The notes under the pieces were generated by a model. The model saw only the letters and a program-made list of their open reading frames with translations, ran no database searches and was not told where the DNA came from. The translations under genes and the position numbers were made by a program. DNA of 64,000 nt from Streblospio benedicti (Eukaryota; Annelida; Polychaeta; Spionida; Spionidae): positions 35,480,048-35,544,047 of the forward strand of contig CM032661.1 in NCBI GenBank assembly GCA_019095985.1, in the 5' to 3' direction. Below, in pieces: positions 1 to 11,654 of the stretch; the first letter of the stretch is position 1, and each line of letters opens with the position of its first letter.

Positions 1-42
1 TATTTCAAAGAAAAAAACGAAATTGTGATGTTTATTTAATAG

Positions 43-3000
43 GTATCTCAGTACCTGCTACCATGACTGCAACAATAAAGCTGCCTTACAAGGGTGTGGA
101 CTGCAATTCTGAGCCACTGACGACAGTTTTGGGTGACCTGGCCTGCAAAAAGCAGCAGACTCAACACCATGTAGTACTAGTAACTGTCGCAGCAATGTGT
201 CGGTAAGCAATATGAATTTAGTGAACTGTATATTTGATATGTATCAGTAATAATTCACATAATTAGCTATTAGCTATTAAGATAAAAGATGCACTGGTAA
301 AATGACACAACTGTAGAGGCCGATTATATTATAGAGATTATGTGCTATTTGATATAAATGCAATATGCTGTTTAAAATAATTGTTTGTACATGGTGACAT
401 TACAGCTAATTGGCGTAAGTGGTTTATATTAGGAATTGTGACAAATCATTGGTTATGTATTAGGAAGACATTTTGCTTACCTTACCATGTATGTTATTAG
501 CTCTCAGGGTGCGAGCCACAGGAGTTGGCGGACGGGATCTCACCACCGTGTACATTGTCATCAACATTGAGCAGGATGTGCGGGAGCAGAGGACCCCAGA
601 ACCTTCTGAAGGTTTCAAATTTAATCCTTTTATGTTTTACTACATTTTTCTACATTTGTCACCGCAACGCCATTCTAGATTTATTATTTACAGTACCAAA
701 AGCTGTCACAATTTACAATATTACAAACTCAATATTTCAACAACAACTGCTTGTCTTTTTCAAGAGTGTGTAGTCATAATGCAAACACTATGACTCAAGG
801 ATTGCAAGTGTGTCAGGAGGATAGATAAGGGGATAGATAGGGGGGGCACTGACACACTTGCAATTTTGGAGTCATAGTGTTTGCATTATGACTCCACACT
901 CTTGACAAAAAAGACACGCAGGTGTTGTCTAAATATTAAGTTACCGTATATATTTGTAAATTGTGACAGCTGTTGGTATGAAGAAAGTACTGTATTATAT
1001 GATTAAACTGTAGCTAATGAATTTGTTCAATAACATTCTAGATTTTTTTCAATGGTTTTATTTCTAATGAGATGTCTGCATGAAGCGCTAGAAAAATCCA
1101 TCTTGTTTTAATTTTTTGCTTGAAACATAATGCACTGAAATTTGACTAACCCCATTCCTTGCATTCAAATTCAAAGTCCTTGTACTGAAATTCTTCAACC
1201 GCCCCTACCCCCCAATCTGACTGCCCCCTCACCCTCATAAATAATGACAGCTCCCTTACATTCAAGAAATTATTTTAATCTTCAGTACTGCTGGGATAGC
1301 AAAAAATTAGAAAAGTTTGTGTAAATGGGGTAGTTTTATTGCATTTGCTGATATTGAATGTTATGTTATGTATACTCACATTGTGTGATAATATCAATGC
1401 TGAAAGACAGACACTATTTTCCCCTCTAGATTTTCTTTCCCTACCAAATGCTGATATGCAAAATTAAGGTTCATTAGCTATGTATTTGATAATATGTAAT
1501 AAATGAGTTCTTTTAGTCTATAGCTGAATATTGGATATTAAAGATCAGGAAAGCATTAAGGTTATGTGGATACCGGAGTGGGCATTAAATGAAGGCGAAC
1601 ACCTGGGAAAGAAGGTAAAAAGCAAGAAGAAAGATCAAGAGCAGAGAGAAAAGGATAATGGGTTTGCTGTCTTGCCATATGTAAAAGGGGAGTAAGTGAG
1701 CTCCTTCAGAGATGCTTCAAGAAGCACAACATCAGCCTCTACCACAAAGCAGGACTCACCCTTAGACAATCTCTAGTCAATCGAAAGATAAAATGAAGCC
1801 AGAGGAACAGTGTGGAATAGTGTATGAGACAGAGTGCCAGGTGTGTAGAGACATTTACATTGGTGAAACAGGAAGATCGCTAGGAGAGAGAGTAGAAGAA
1901 CATGAGAAGTCCAGGGCCGGATCAGCGGGGGTGGCTCGGGGCTCTAGGCCTGCCATCTTAGCTTAAAGCCCCCATCCCTACAATTTAGCCCCATGCCAAA
2001 GATTTTTAAAAATGCATTTTCAAAAACACTATTAAAAGTTTACTATTTTATTGGTTACAATTATTCTAATTCTAAGGTCTATAATGTAGATATAATGTAA
2101 ATATATTCTACTGCCCCCGCCCCTCAAATACCCCCATACTATGACCCCCACCCCACCCCGCTCTCAAAATTTGGAAATTAGCCCCCGCCCCCCCCCCCGG
2201 TCTCAAATTTCTGAATTCGGCCCTGAAGTCAGTAGTAAAGGTAAAGAAAGATCAAAAATCAGCCCTCAGCCAACATCAAGAAAAAACAGGACATGTTCCA
2301 TTTTATTCCACAACCTACACAGAACATCAAAATCATTTAAAAAGAATCAAGAGAGAGACATAGAAAAGTCCTGGAGGCCATTAACATCAGAACCAAAGGA
2401 GCAAAGTTGAATAGGAATGACGGAGTAGAAATCCCAGATGCCTACCTACCCTTATTGAGGGGGGAGGGGGCAGCCAGGGGGACCCAACACTGAACTAACA
2501 CCCTTCGAGGTTGTTTTCTTCCAAGAAAATGACCCCATTTAGTTAAAAAAGATGGACTGTCAGCCATCGAAATATTTAGACTATTTTTAATATCAATATT
2601 CAGCTACAGATTAAAAAAAAATCATTTATTATATAGATACTAATTGGTTTCATTGTTTCATCTCTAGAGCAAGGACAAGCTTTTAGTGATGCAATGGATG
2701 TGGTTGGTAGCTCTGTAGAAAATATATTGGATCTTAGTGCTTCTGGTGACTTTGATGTAAAAATTAATGGCAAGGATTATGCAGTCGACTCAAATGAAGT
2801 TACAACAGAACCAGATATCTCATGTCCAGCTGGAACTGTTTCACAGGATGCTATGTGTGGTAGGTTTATTGATTAAAGGAAGTTAATCACTGATTTTTAC
2901 CATTTTCACCAATCATCAATTATAATGTTGTTAAGTACTGACTTAGAACAATTTGTATTAAACCATTGTTTCCTTCTCATCCTCCTTGATAGTCACATAA

Positions 3001-4940
3001 AAGTTCTTTAATTTTAATGCTACTGATTGTTTTATTGTTTGGTTTTCATATACATTTCTACCACGATAGATTAATTTTCTTTTACACTTTCGGAGTATTC
3101 GATCACAGACATACAAAAAGAAATAAACTAATGGAACTAAACTAACGTACCTATCTACTTGAACTAGTTGCATGTCCTGTTGGCACGTGGTGTGATAAAG
3201 GGATGATTTCTGCAAGTTCTGTGAAATTGGGACCTATCAAGATGAGAATCGGCAGTCCACATGTAAGCCGTGTCCACCAGGCAACACAACTGAGGACTAT
3301 GGGGCCATCAGTCTCAGTGAATGCAGTGGTAAAATCATCTATATTCCCCTCTTGTAGATGTAGTATATTCAACAAATTTGATTTATTTCAACAAATAATG
3401 GTATGTGAAGTAATATAAACACAGTAAATTGGGAGCCGATGGTATATAACAGCAGTAATTTAAATTTTTGTAATTTCTACATTTTCAGTCATTGATGCAG
3501 AAGCCAGTTTATCAAATCATACAGAAAACAATGTTGGTTCAGTCATTGATGCAGAAGCCAGTTTATCAAATCATACAGAAAACAATGTTGGTAGATATCT
3601 TTTCCCATTGTTTCTCAAAATGCATGGTATTCAATCTATAGATTTAAAGTCTTAGCACATTTTGGACACATTTATAGTTAGGTCAATCCCAGAGAGATAT
3701 ATATTGTAACTTCATTGTCGTTAACTCCAGCTCTTCTGTGTAAAAGAAGTGACTACATACATATATAATAAAAGTTTCGTCAGATCACCCCTCTTCTCAA
3801 ATCTTGATATTTGAACCCTTTGAAATGTTGAATAGATTTCTACACTGGGAATATTTCGAGAAAATAGATGTCGTCTGTTAAAAATTCATATTGAACAAAG
3901 GTATTTTATAATCAATATAAGTTTGTAGATGTATTTTGTGCATCATTTATTGTGCATTAATATTCCATATATTTTGTTTTTGTTATAATTGAAAATACAG
4001 TTTAGACTAGCAATGTAGTCCATGCCCACTTTAAGTTGATGCAAAGCTAAAATCATGAAATAGACTATTATCAAAGATATTACAGTTCTATAATATCTTT
4101 GCTATTATTCATATGCCCATATTCAAAACATTTTTGGATTGTAATTAAATCCATACAGAGGTATATTTTGCCATAGATTTTTAGATATTTGGTTTGGTCA
4201 ATAGTTTAACTTTTGTGAATAAGGATGGCATTAAAATGAATTTACCCATTTGAACAACAAATAAGTGCAAAATATTGAATGTTATAAACTCTTGAAAATT
4301 ATGGCACAATTGCATGCATTCATAACTGAATATCATACATGTCTTGCTCCTCCCTAGAAGTGGAACCAGGACGTGATGCCATGGCAATTGGCTTAACAAT
4401 TGGTTTGAGTGTTGGTTTGGGACTCCTTGCTTTTTTCATCATAGCTGCGATAGCAGTGGTTTGTCGTTTGCAAGAAGTACAAGGCAACAAGGTGATAAAA
4501 AGTTATCTTATTGAAACATACAATAATGCACAATTATCTATATTTTATGGTGTATTGTCTTTTTAATCCACACAATGTCATGCCATTAATGTTGAGTTAT
4601 ATAATGTCTTGAGAATATTGAGCTATGTAAAGGTAATTGTACCAAATGCAATAAAAGATTTAAAATAAACTCTTCCTCACTGTTGATGTTTATTATATTA
4701 ATGTTAAAAGACTATCACATATTTTTGTTGATTCACAGATGTACAGTGGGTGATTCTACAACAAGCATCCCAAGACGAACAAACGTAACATCCAGTGAGT
4801 TCCATGGGCAAGTATATGCTACTAATGAGGTTCCTGACTATGAACTGCCGCCGCCTGCTTACACAGAAAGAGACCCCCTGAGGCTTTTTGATTACAACCA
4901 TGAAAAGGCCAGAATGATGAAAAAGCCTCAGTGTTGTTGA
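43..4940 (+). CDS. Single-pass membrane protein with GCC2/GCC3 cysteine-rich module, 3' part
   Basis: Seven exons form one phase-consistent chain: 43 or 52-202, 508-611, 2668-2859, 3168-3328, 3489-3590, 4358-4491, 4739-4940 (stop TGA 4938-4940). The 5' end lies before the window. Seen in order: an ectodomain segment without a recognised fold; a cysteine-rich module beginning CPAGTVSQDAMC and continuing with FCKFCEIGTYQDEN and CKPCPPGNTTEDYG, the spacing of GCC2/GCC3 (ephrin-receptor-like) modules found in SCUBE and SVEP1 proteins; a short Asn/Ser stalk; one hydrophobic helix (AIGLTIGLSVGLGLLAFFII) followed by basic residues; and a cytoplasmic tail of about 70 residues with PPPAY. I infer a type I surface protein; ligand and function are unknown. 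Two exons (3168-3328 and 4739-4940) each need a one-base change in a GGG run to keep frame, and the phases of the flanking exons require the same change. Confidence 0.75.
52..202 (+). CDS. Gene 1 exon a (ectodomain)
   Basis: Encodes ATMTATIKLPYKGVDCN onward and ends CR in phase 2 before GTAAGC. Two acceptors in the same phase are possible, AG at 41-42 (better pyrimidine tract) or AG at 50-51, so the exon may start at 43. Confidence 0.65.
508..611 (+). CDS. Gene 1 exon b (ectodomain)
   Basis: Acceptor CTCTCAG. Encodes VRATGVGGRDLTTVYIVIN through REQRTPEPSE, ending in phase 1 before GTTTCA. It joins the phase 2 end of the previous exon without a stop. Confidence 0.65.
693..979. repeat. Foldback element, arms about 125 bases
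   Basis: Left arm 693-816 and right arm 849-979 are reverse complements with scattered differences, around a 32-base G-rich loop. It lies in the gene 1 intron after exon b. No coding sequence; most likely a foldback MITE. Confidence 0.75.
1575..2465 (+). mobile_element. Broken Penelope-like element fragment with GIY-YIG endonuclease domain
   Basis: A C-terminal GIY-YIG domain is readable (CGIVYETECQVC, then IYIGETGRSLGERVEEHEK). Further on are the weaker Penelope end signatures SALSQHQEKTGHVPFYST and LNRNDGVEIPDAYLPLL. Penelope-like elements pair a reverse transcriptase with this nuclease; only the 3' end is here and it is broken. A hAT-like MITE is inserted at 1912-2225. It sits in a gene 1 intron in the sense orientation. 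Confidence 0.6.
1912..2225. mobile_element. hAT-like MITE (CAGGGCCG ends) inside the Penelope fragment
   Basis: Ends are CAGGGCCGGATC and its near complement GAATTCGGCCCTG. The flanks carry a 5-base direct repeat AAGTC (1907-1911, 2226-2230). Removing the element and one repeat rejoins the GIY-YIG sequence. The interior is C-rich with no coding sequence. Confidence 0.65.
2668..2859 (+). CDS. Gene 1 exon c (ectodomain into cysteine-rich module)
   Basis: Acceptor TCTCTAG, donor GTAGGT. Encodes QGQAFSDAMDVVGSS ... and ends CPAGTVSQDAMC, the first half of the cysteine-rich module. Phase 1 in and out. Confidence 0.75.
3168..3328 (+). CDS. Gene 1 exon d (GCC2/GCC3 module) with one-base frame break
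   Basis: Starts VACPVGTWCDKG in the incoming frame. The rest of the module (DDFCKFCEIGTYQDEN, then CKPCPPGNTTEDYG and SECS) is in the next frame. The switch falls at the GGG at 3200-3202. Exon length is 161; the phase 1 to phase 1 chain needs 162, so one G appears to be missing. Confidence 0.7.
3489..3590 (+). CDS. Gene 1 exon e, made of two copies of a 54-base unit
   Basis: The exon is two tandem copies of the same unit (3489-3542 and 3543-3590 plus the donor GT). Each encodes IDAEASLSNHTENNVG, with a potential N-glycosylation site NHT. No differences are seen between copies. The duplication keeps the frame (phase 1 in, phase 1 out) and lengthens the juxtamembrane stalk. Confidence 0.7.
4358..4491 (+). 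CDS. Gene 1 exon f (transmembrane helix)
   Basis: Acceptor TCCCTAG, donor GTGATA. Encodes EVEPGRDAM, then a hydrophobic stretch of about 24 residues ending IAAIAVVCRLQ, then EVQGNK. Ends in phase 0. Confidence 0.75.
4739..4940 (+). CDS. Gene 1 last exon (cytoplasmic tail) with PPAY motif
   Basis: The reading GDSTTSIPRRTNVTSSEFHG ... PDYELPPPAYTERDPLRLFD ... KKPQCC-stop is open for 60+ codons. The phase 0 junction reads MYSG and then a stop, because of a GGG at 4748-4750; one G fewer restores the frame and makes the exon 201 bases. PPPAY is a class I WW-domain ligand, typical of NEDD4-family binding. The CC end could be palmitoylated (inference). Confidence 0.7.
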
Positions 4941-6661
4941 ATAGATTTGCTAATGTTAGGATTGATAAGTGATTATGAGTAACATACTTATATTTCGATG
5001 TAATATCCTACATGGAATATGATTTGGCAAGTTCCTAGACACACTATTTGAATGAAAGCTTTTACCCCAATAATGCAAAGACTTTTAAGAAGCAAATGTA
5101 CACTGTTAGACCGAAAAAACACTATGCGATTATAGAAACCCCCTTTTGTAAATTTTTGGTTTACGAGAGATCATATCAACCCACATGATAACCTGCAAAT
5201 AAGCTGCGTTATATTTTCTAACTGTTGTTATTTAGACACAAGCTTTATTTTTATTCTGTAGATATATAGTCTATATACTAACATTCCTATTATGATGTGT
5301 ATATAAAATACTTTGTAATTAATCGTTTAGACATGTACTGGTATTGATTTATGATGCGTACTGGGTTTTTTCTCGATACGCAGCTTATATTCAAGAAGAA
5401 TTAAAACTGTTGAAACTGAATTGTTGTGTGTATTTTATCATAGTATTGTTTTCAATATAATAAACCTTCATTTTAGAATCATATCCTATATCTTATTGCT
5501 GTAGTTTTCTTATCAGTTATAGGTTTTATGAATAAATCTTATATGTTATTGTGTAGTTATTGTCTATATAATTTATTTTTTATGTGATATTTGGAACTAT
5601 AGTTTAAACTAGTATTTTAACTTATTCCTTATACTTTATATTAATCTAAAGTGTAATTAAAACGTAAGTATTGTGCTATCTATTAATATTCATATATGAA
5701 TATGTACAAAACAATTTTGGATGATAATTGAATTGATGCAAAATTGTATTCAGATTTTTAAAAAATAGATTTTGGATTTGTTATTAATAAATCAACTCTT
5801 TGTACATAAATATGGAATTGAAATATAAAATATGGAATTGAAATAAAAGTTTATCTTCAAATGAATTTTACTTTATCACTTATCTGTTTGCAAGTAGAAT
5901 ACAGTAATAAATGATAAAATATATCAAGCACCAAATTTACTTCTAGGTTTCTATGCAATTTGAATATCAAAGGGTCAATCAATTCCTCAATAAAGTACAT
6001 GTTAGATTTAATTTTTGGTAGTGCTAAATGCAGTGAGCCCATCATGATACAAAATACCATTACATGTACCCCAAAATTGGGTATAGATCCTAATGATGAT
6101 TAATTTATACAAATCGTGATATAAAAAAACAATGCTAGTATTACATGTTTTAATGACCATGGGAAGGACACACATTATCTGATTTATTTTTGAAACTGAA
6201 TAACTGTATTTTTCTTTCTAAATCAACCTACAGGATCTCTACTCTTAATATAAATTTCATAGAAGGTACACAAAACATTAGGTACACAACTACATATATT
6301 CATAATTACTCTACCGTCAATGGGTTATGTAATGTATTTATAACATTCACGCACAATCTTTTTCCTCACTTTTTCAAATGAGAATTATATCCCATGTGAC
6401 AAATCAATGTTCAAGGTAGGACCAAAATGATGATTGTGGTCCTATGAAACCCACGGCAACTGCAATTTCTTGATTTCCATTTCTGCAGTAATATCAATGA
6501 ATTAAAGAGGCAGTATTTTAATAAATCAAACAAGTGCAAAATATGGAGTATTTCACACAGTTTGTAATCAATGTGATACACACAGCTGTAGAAAACCAGA
6601 CCTATATAATTTCTCAGGTCCTGGTTCTGCCTAGATAGGGTAACGTAACCCATTTTCCAAT
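4941..6661. other. 3' UTR and AT-rich intergenic sequence
   Basis: Begins with the gene 1 3' UTR. An AATAAA at about 5458 is a candidate polyadenylation signal. The rest is AT-rich; I see no gene or transposon ends. Confidence 0.4.
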
Positions 6662-6709
6662 GGCAGATCCAGGTTTTTAGAAAAGGGGGGCGCACTTCAG
6701 GGATCTGCC
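6662..6709. repeat. Short MITE remnant (GGCAGATCC ends)
   Basis: Complementary ends GGCAGATCC and GGATCTGCC enclose a G-rich middle. The same motif family recurs at 12859-12983. Confidence 0.4.
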
Positions 6710-7194
6710 TATGCATTATCGGCGTCTCAAAATCCAGCCCCTGTTGGGAACAAATGTTAATGTATTCTAATACTTTATGATTAGTTACACATAATGAAAA
6801 ACAACATGGTATCAACAATTTAATATAAGAGGAAATATAAGAGGAATATAAGAGGAAAATTAGTTATACTGTATGTAACATTGAAAGGCCTTGTTGAGAA
6901 CGTCCCGATGTCCACGTTTAGATCTACCGCAGGGTGCAATTGATTTTGATTTGATTTTTGATTTGATATTCTTCAGGAACTGTTCCTAGGATAGCACATG
7001 AAAGCGTACATATACATATAATGCTTATTTCCAATGTGGTCCTTGTTTGTTTGGCATGTTAGGTAACCAACTGAGCCAGGGGTGTACTGGAGGGATCACA
7101 CTAGCTATAGTTTTCAAATTAGGTGAGTTCTTTTACGTGCAGAGGGATGACTATCCTCTACACGGGACACACCTTGTATGATATACTCGATAAC

Positions 7195-7340
7195 AGCGAC
7201 ACGCTGTGTGGAAATCGTCAGTACAGTGGCAGACGCACGACGTAACTTGGTGTTTGGCGCCACGAAGTCTGCCGAGTGGGCGGGGGCGCAAACTTACGAC
7301 GCAGGAAGCTCCTGTTTGTCGGTCGTACGCGCAAAAAACC
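7195..7340. promoter_or_regulatory. CpG-rich patch, candidate promoter
   Basis: CpG-dense relative to its AT-rich surroundings, with an E2F-like palindrome TTTGGCGCCA near 7250 and a GC box TGGGCGGGG near 7278. It could be an upstream promoter of WDR7, whose first coding exon begins only two bases before its ATG and so needs an upstream 5' UTR exon. There is no direct evidence of transcription. Confidence 0.3.
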
Positions 7341-7920
7341 ACTGTACTAACGAGGACCACAATTTCTTCAAAAAGTCTGGCTACCCTTCTGGTTGAATGC
7401 ATCATTATTTCATAATCAACCATATCTCCTTAACATCCAAATGAGAAATGAAAATGATGCTTGGGTTTCTTCAAACAAATACAATGAATAAGGATACGTA
7501 GAGCTACCATTTTTAGACATAATGTACCACCAGATAAATGCCATACTTTCTATAACGCAAACTGCATTGTTGCATCTTCATTTTCTCTCATTTATCCTGT
7601 TAACAAGGACTGGTCGGAGAATGACTTGGAATGACTTCTGTTGAATAACAAATCTAAAATGGCGACAAGTCAAAAAAAAAATATTTTTCTAATAAATTGA
7701 CATTTTACTCCGTTATTTATACTTTGAAGTCAAAATCTATGTACGATGTGATAAAAGAATTATTAGGTTAGTATGAAGATAGCCTCCTTTATTATTTCTT
7801 ATGTTTGAACAACCGTATAAAAGCTGGTTTCGCCTGCATAAATTAAGTCTGCTTTACATGTTTACTCTTTTCCTTTTTACAATATCCTCTTAACACGGTT
7901 GCTTTCCTCCGCTAGTAGTA

Positions 7921-8334
7921 TAGGGCGTTCGTAACGAAGTCGTGAACTAGTACTTTCGAGTTGACAAGTGGTGAAAACCGTTCGATACATGTTTATCTCG
8001 TGTTTACGACTTGTGAACTGGGAGCTGAAGGGATCACTACGAGATGCTCGTGCGCATGCGCACTGACTAACAAAATGGCGGCGCCCATAACTTCTTCTAA
8101 TATCGCAGACTGTTTAATAAAATATATTCATAACAACAGGCTATAAGTCCCCCAAATTAATAAGATTTAGAGATATATGTTAAACCATTCGTTTAAGTCC
8201 GGGTTATGTACTCTGCATGCTATTTTTTTAACAGACATATTTCCCAGTTGTCATGCAGTATCGAATAGCCACAACTCGTACCTACGACTTGTCAACTCGA
8301 AAATACGAACTCACGAGATGTTCCGAATACCCTA
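7921..8334. mobile_element. TIR element carrying NRF1 and YY1 sites
   Basis: Ends match as inverted repeats over about 50 bases (left starts TAGGGCGTTCG, right ends CGAATACCCTA; both reach the shared core TTCGAGTTGACAAGT). TA flanks both sides. The interior is CpG-rich and has no transposase. It encloses NRF1 and YY1 consensus sites, listed separately. Confidence 0.65.
8051..8083 (+). promoter_or_regulatory. NRF1 palindrome and YY1 site, candidate TATA-less promoter
   Basis: TGCGCATGCGCA at 8051-8062 is a full NRF1 palindrome. AAAATGGCGGCG at 8072-8083 is a strong YY1 consensus. This pairing is typical of housekeeping start sites. The nearest downstream coding exon on this strand is WDR7 exon 1, 6.4 kb away. 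A weaker YY1-like AAAATGGCGAC lies at 7657. Confidence 0.4.
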
Positions 8335-9141
8335 TTAGACCAATGTGAATTTTCCATAGGTGTAAACAGAAGACTGTATCTGTTTTTATTGACAACCCAA
8401 AACTGCCATTAGCAGTAGTTATCGTTAATTGATCGCAGGCATTCTGCAACATCAGTAGTTGATAGACGTATCATTAAGCTTTTAAATTAAGACTTAATTG
8501 ACAAGCGTTAAAATAATAATGTTCACCTTAAACGAAGTCTATGATACTGCCAAATAAAACATATGCATAAACATTAGTTTCTCTAAGAAAAATCACAGAA
8601 AAAAAATGCAAAGAAGAACTTTTAACATGAACAAATAATGTCTCTTATAATCTCTATATTTTACGCATTTGATATACAACAACCGTTTAGAAACATTAGT
8701 TCTTCCGTTGCCAGTTAATGTCACATTTGGTTGAGGCAACGTAACCTTACAGATTACAGATTCTAATATGTTTTTCCAAGTTTGCGTGTGGATTCAATTT
8801 TATTTCTCTCTTTTTCCATGAGAGAAGAATAACATTGAACATTAGTTCTTAATGGAGGCTTTTGAATCATCCAGTGTGTTAACGATATTTTTACTTTGAT
8901 TTTTTACTTTGAAGTCATTGATTGGGTGGAAGCTCTAATAATTATCCCATAGTATTTTGATGGCATTAATCTCTTTGTGTCTTCAGTTTGCCAACGAGAA
9001 ATATAGGCTACTTAATATCAGCTCAATTTCTGGACAATTGTATCATATTTTGAAATAGATGTTTTTTGTGATACAGTTGTTAATATACAAGCACAGGAGC
9101 TGGCATCTAAATTAATAAGAATGTATGATCACATATTTGGC
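8335..9141. other. AT-rich sequence, nothing recognised
   Basis: Low-complexity AT-rich DNA without coding potential or inverted-repeat ends that I can see. Confidence 0.4.
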
Positions 9142-9146
9142 TGATT

Positions 9147-9803
9147 CAGGGGTCGAAGTTTAAATTTGAAAGTACTTGCCCTCGGGCAAGTATCCCCCTA
9201 AAATTCACTTGCCCTTGAATATTTTTTACTTTCCCTTGACCTCAGGGGATCAAATTTTGCTAGTGTTGCAAGTGAGTGGCACTGGTGAGTATTATGTTTT
9301 CAGTTCTCTTTTTTACAACTGTGAGACTTAGAAAATGCAATTAAATAGAACAAACAGTTTTGTTGATTTAATTTTGTATTAAGTCACTGCAAAAATTTTA
9401 GGAATACAAAGTTGATAAAGATGACATCTGCGTCTTGCAGTAAAAATAGCATGTGCATTGATTGCAGACAAAACATTTACACAGTTGGGAAATTGTGCGA
9501 CACTAAAGCAGTGTTGAGGTACAACTTTTTACAAAATAGCGGATATTGCACATGCACAATGAGCACAGTAGTACAATATTTACTGGTTTGTTAAATTGTG
9601 TGACACCAAATCATTCTGTTGACTAAACTAAAGTCTAAACTTAAACTCCTGTAGTGGAAACTCAAAAAATACCGGAAAATAATGGATTTGCATGTTTGAA
9701 GAGGTGCTTGCTCGTCGGGAAAGTTCAAGAATCAAAACCATTTCCCGGGGGGGGGATGATTATACTTTCCCGGGGCCATCGGGAAGCTTTAATTCGACCC
9801 CTG
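9147..9803. mobile_element. hAT-like non-autonomous element (CAGGGGTCGAA ends)
   Basis: Begins CAGGGGTCGAAG and ends TTCGACCCCTG. A 5-base direct repeat TGATT flanks it (9142-9146, 9804-9808). Both subterminal parts contain inverted GC-rich clusters. No transposase is readable in 657 bases. Confidence 0.7.
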
Positions 9804-10341
9804 TGATTGTAGTGTTTGTAAATCAAAGGGTATTATATGCTCAATTCATCTGTTATAAATGTATTTTTTATTATATTAGCAGCTTAACACTGATGCTAAC
9901 AGTTCCAGTTTATGGTTATTATAATAAACTGTTTCAAGATTTAATATCATTTTTACAGAAAGTTTATATGCATTAACAATGCTGCTGCACTTGTATGAGA
10001 TTTCTGATGAACCTTGTCTTATGTATTTTATGAAAATTTATTCAAATGAATTTAAGGGAAAGACCTAGAATGGACGACACCTTGGGTTGGTGAATCTTTT
10101 TCTTATTGTGTTACAGTAGCATTAACAAAGCCAATTCCACAAATATAGCATCATTTATTCTGCTGTCTTTAGTATCCATGTATCTGACTTTTTACTAATC
10201 ATGAAATGAGTTGAAACATTACAAACTCTTTACTTATAAGTTATAGCACTCATCACCTCAATTTATTCTACTAAATATGTGTATTATTACTCGGTCACTA
10301 ATTCCCAACTACTTAGATATCACATTAAAATACTTTGAAAT

Positions 10342-10560
10342 ATTAGATTAGATTAGATTTATTCAGGAAAACATGAACAATCAAAATATAAATAGCATAT
10401 ATATCACATATAATCACAGATCATGACTGTCACATGATCTTCCTCGGATAACAAAAGAAAGCTTACACAAAGTACTATTAATTTACATTGTGGTCTTTAA
10501 AACATATCACATGACTGCTGGCACACGTGCCTCATCAAAACAATAATAGAATAAGTTAAA
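10342..10560 (-). mobile_element. Possible LINE 3' tail
   Basis: On the minus strand the sequence ends in CCTGAATAAATCTAATC followed by TAATC-type repeats, the style of CR1/L2-like LINE 3' ends. No reverse transcriptase sequence was recognised upstream. Confidence 0.35.
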
Positions 10561-11654
10561 AAAAAACAGGTTAAATAATTATCACTGATAAATCAAAATC
10601 TAATAAATTAATTCTCTTCCATCTTTTTCAGTTTGTTATCAAACTTTTTTTTTTTAATGTATATATGTATAATGTTATTTTATTTTTTGTTCTATTTTTT
10701 TTCTACTAGCAAATGTGAAATAGGCAGATTCTAGCAAATGTATTTAATGTGTTAGGTCTAAAAAATGATAGGTGATGTAGACCACCATTCTAAATTTTAA
10801 CATCAATGTTTAATGTTTCTAACATTTGTATGCTGTTAGTGCAACATTTAGAAAACCACTATGAATAAGTATTACACACATTTTTTTTTGTGTCAGTGAA
10901 CTCTCAACAAAAATTCTGCATTACTTATTTTTTTTTTGTTAAAATTTTTTATGGGATTTTAATTTTGATTTTCCATGTTCTAGATTGCATTTAATTTGCC
11001 AAAATTTTGCTGTAGTTATTGTGTGTTATTGTTCATTATAAATGTTTGTTTCTGTTCATATAATCATTTAACCGTAGTGGGTAGATTAGCAAACTACTGT
11101 GAAAGTATCCAATTAATTGATCTTTTGCTTATCAAATAATATTGCACTTTTTTTGTATGTTTCTTTTTGTGATATGACAACTAATTGGATAGTTAACAAC
11201 AAATTGGGTGGTTTTGTTATTGTTTATTTCTTCAGTATTTTACAAACCTCTTAAAGTGTTTACTGATGTTATTTTTTTCCCCATATATAATGTTCATATA
11301 GTAATATATTTATGTTATATGATATATACTTCTATCTCATAATACCCGGTAACTAATTAGGATTTAGCTTTAGAAAAAAATTATGTATGGTATTGTAGAA
11401 TGTATGTTAGAAGGTACAGTCCAATGCTTGTGAGTCGAGGTGGAAAGTATTGAACATTCTGCTTTAGTCTGAAAGATTGATCATCACCTTACTAGATTTG
11501 TTTTTGTTTTTGTTTTTTGAAATTTATTGGGGTAGCAAAACGTTGCAATTGGAGGTTTCCCTGGGACTGTTTGATATTGTTATAATTATTGAATAAACTA
11601 CTTCTAGGTTTCATGTAGGAACACACAGAATATTCATCTCTAATTATAACTAAT

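Noticed and set aside
525-793. ORFs continuing past exon b of gene 1
   Set aside because: They read through the GTTTCA donor into intron and a foldback arm.
6411-6818. 135-codon minus-strand ORF
   Set aside because: AT-rich, no domain, overlaps a MITE remnant; no splice context.
7151-7423. Short Arg/Cys-rich ORFs on both strands in the CpG-rich patch
   Set aside because: Open because of base composition; no family resemblance and no splice links.
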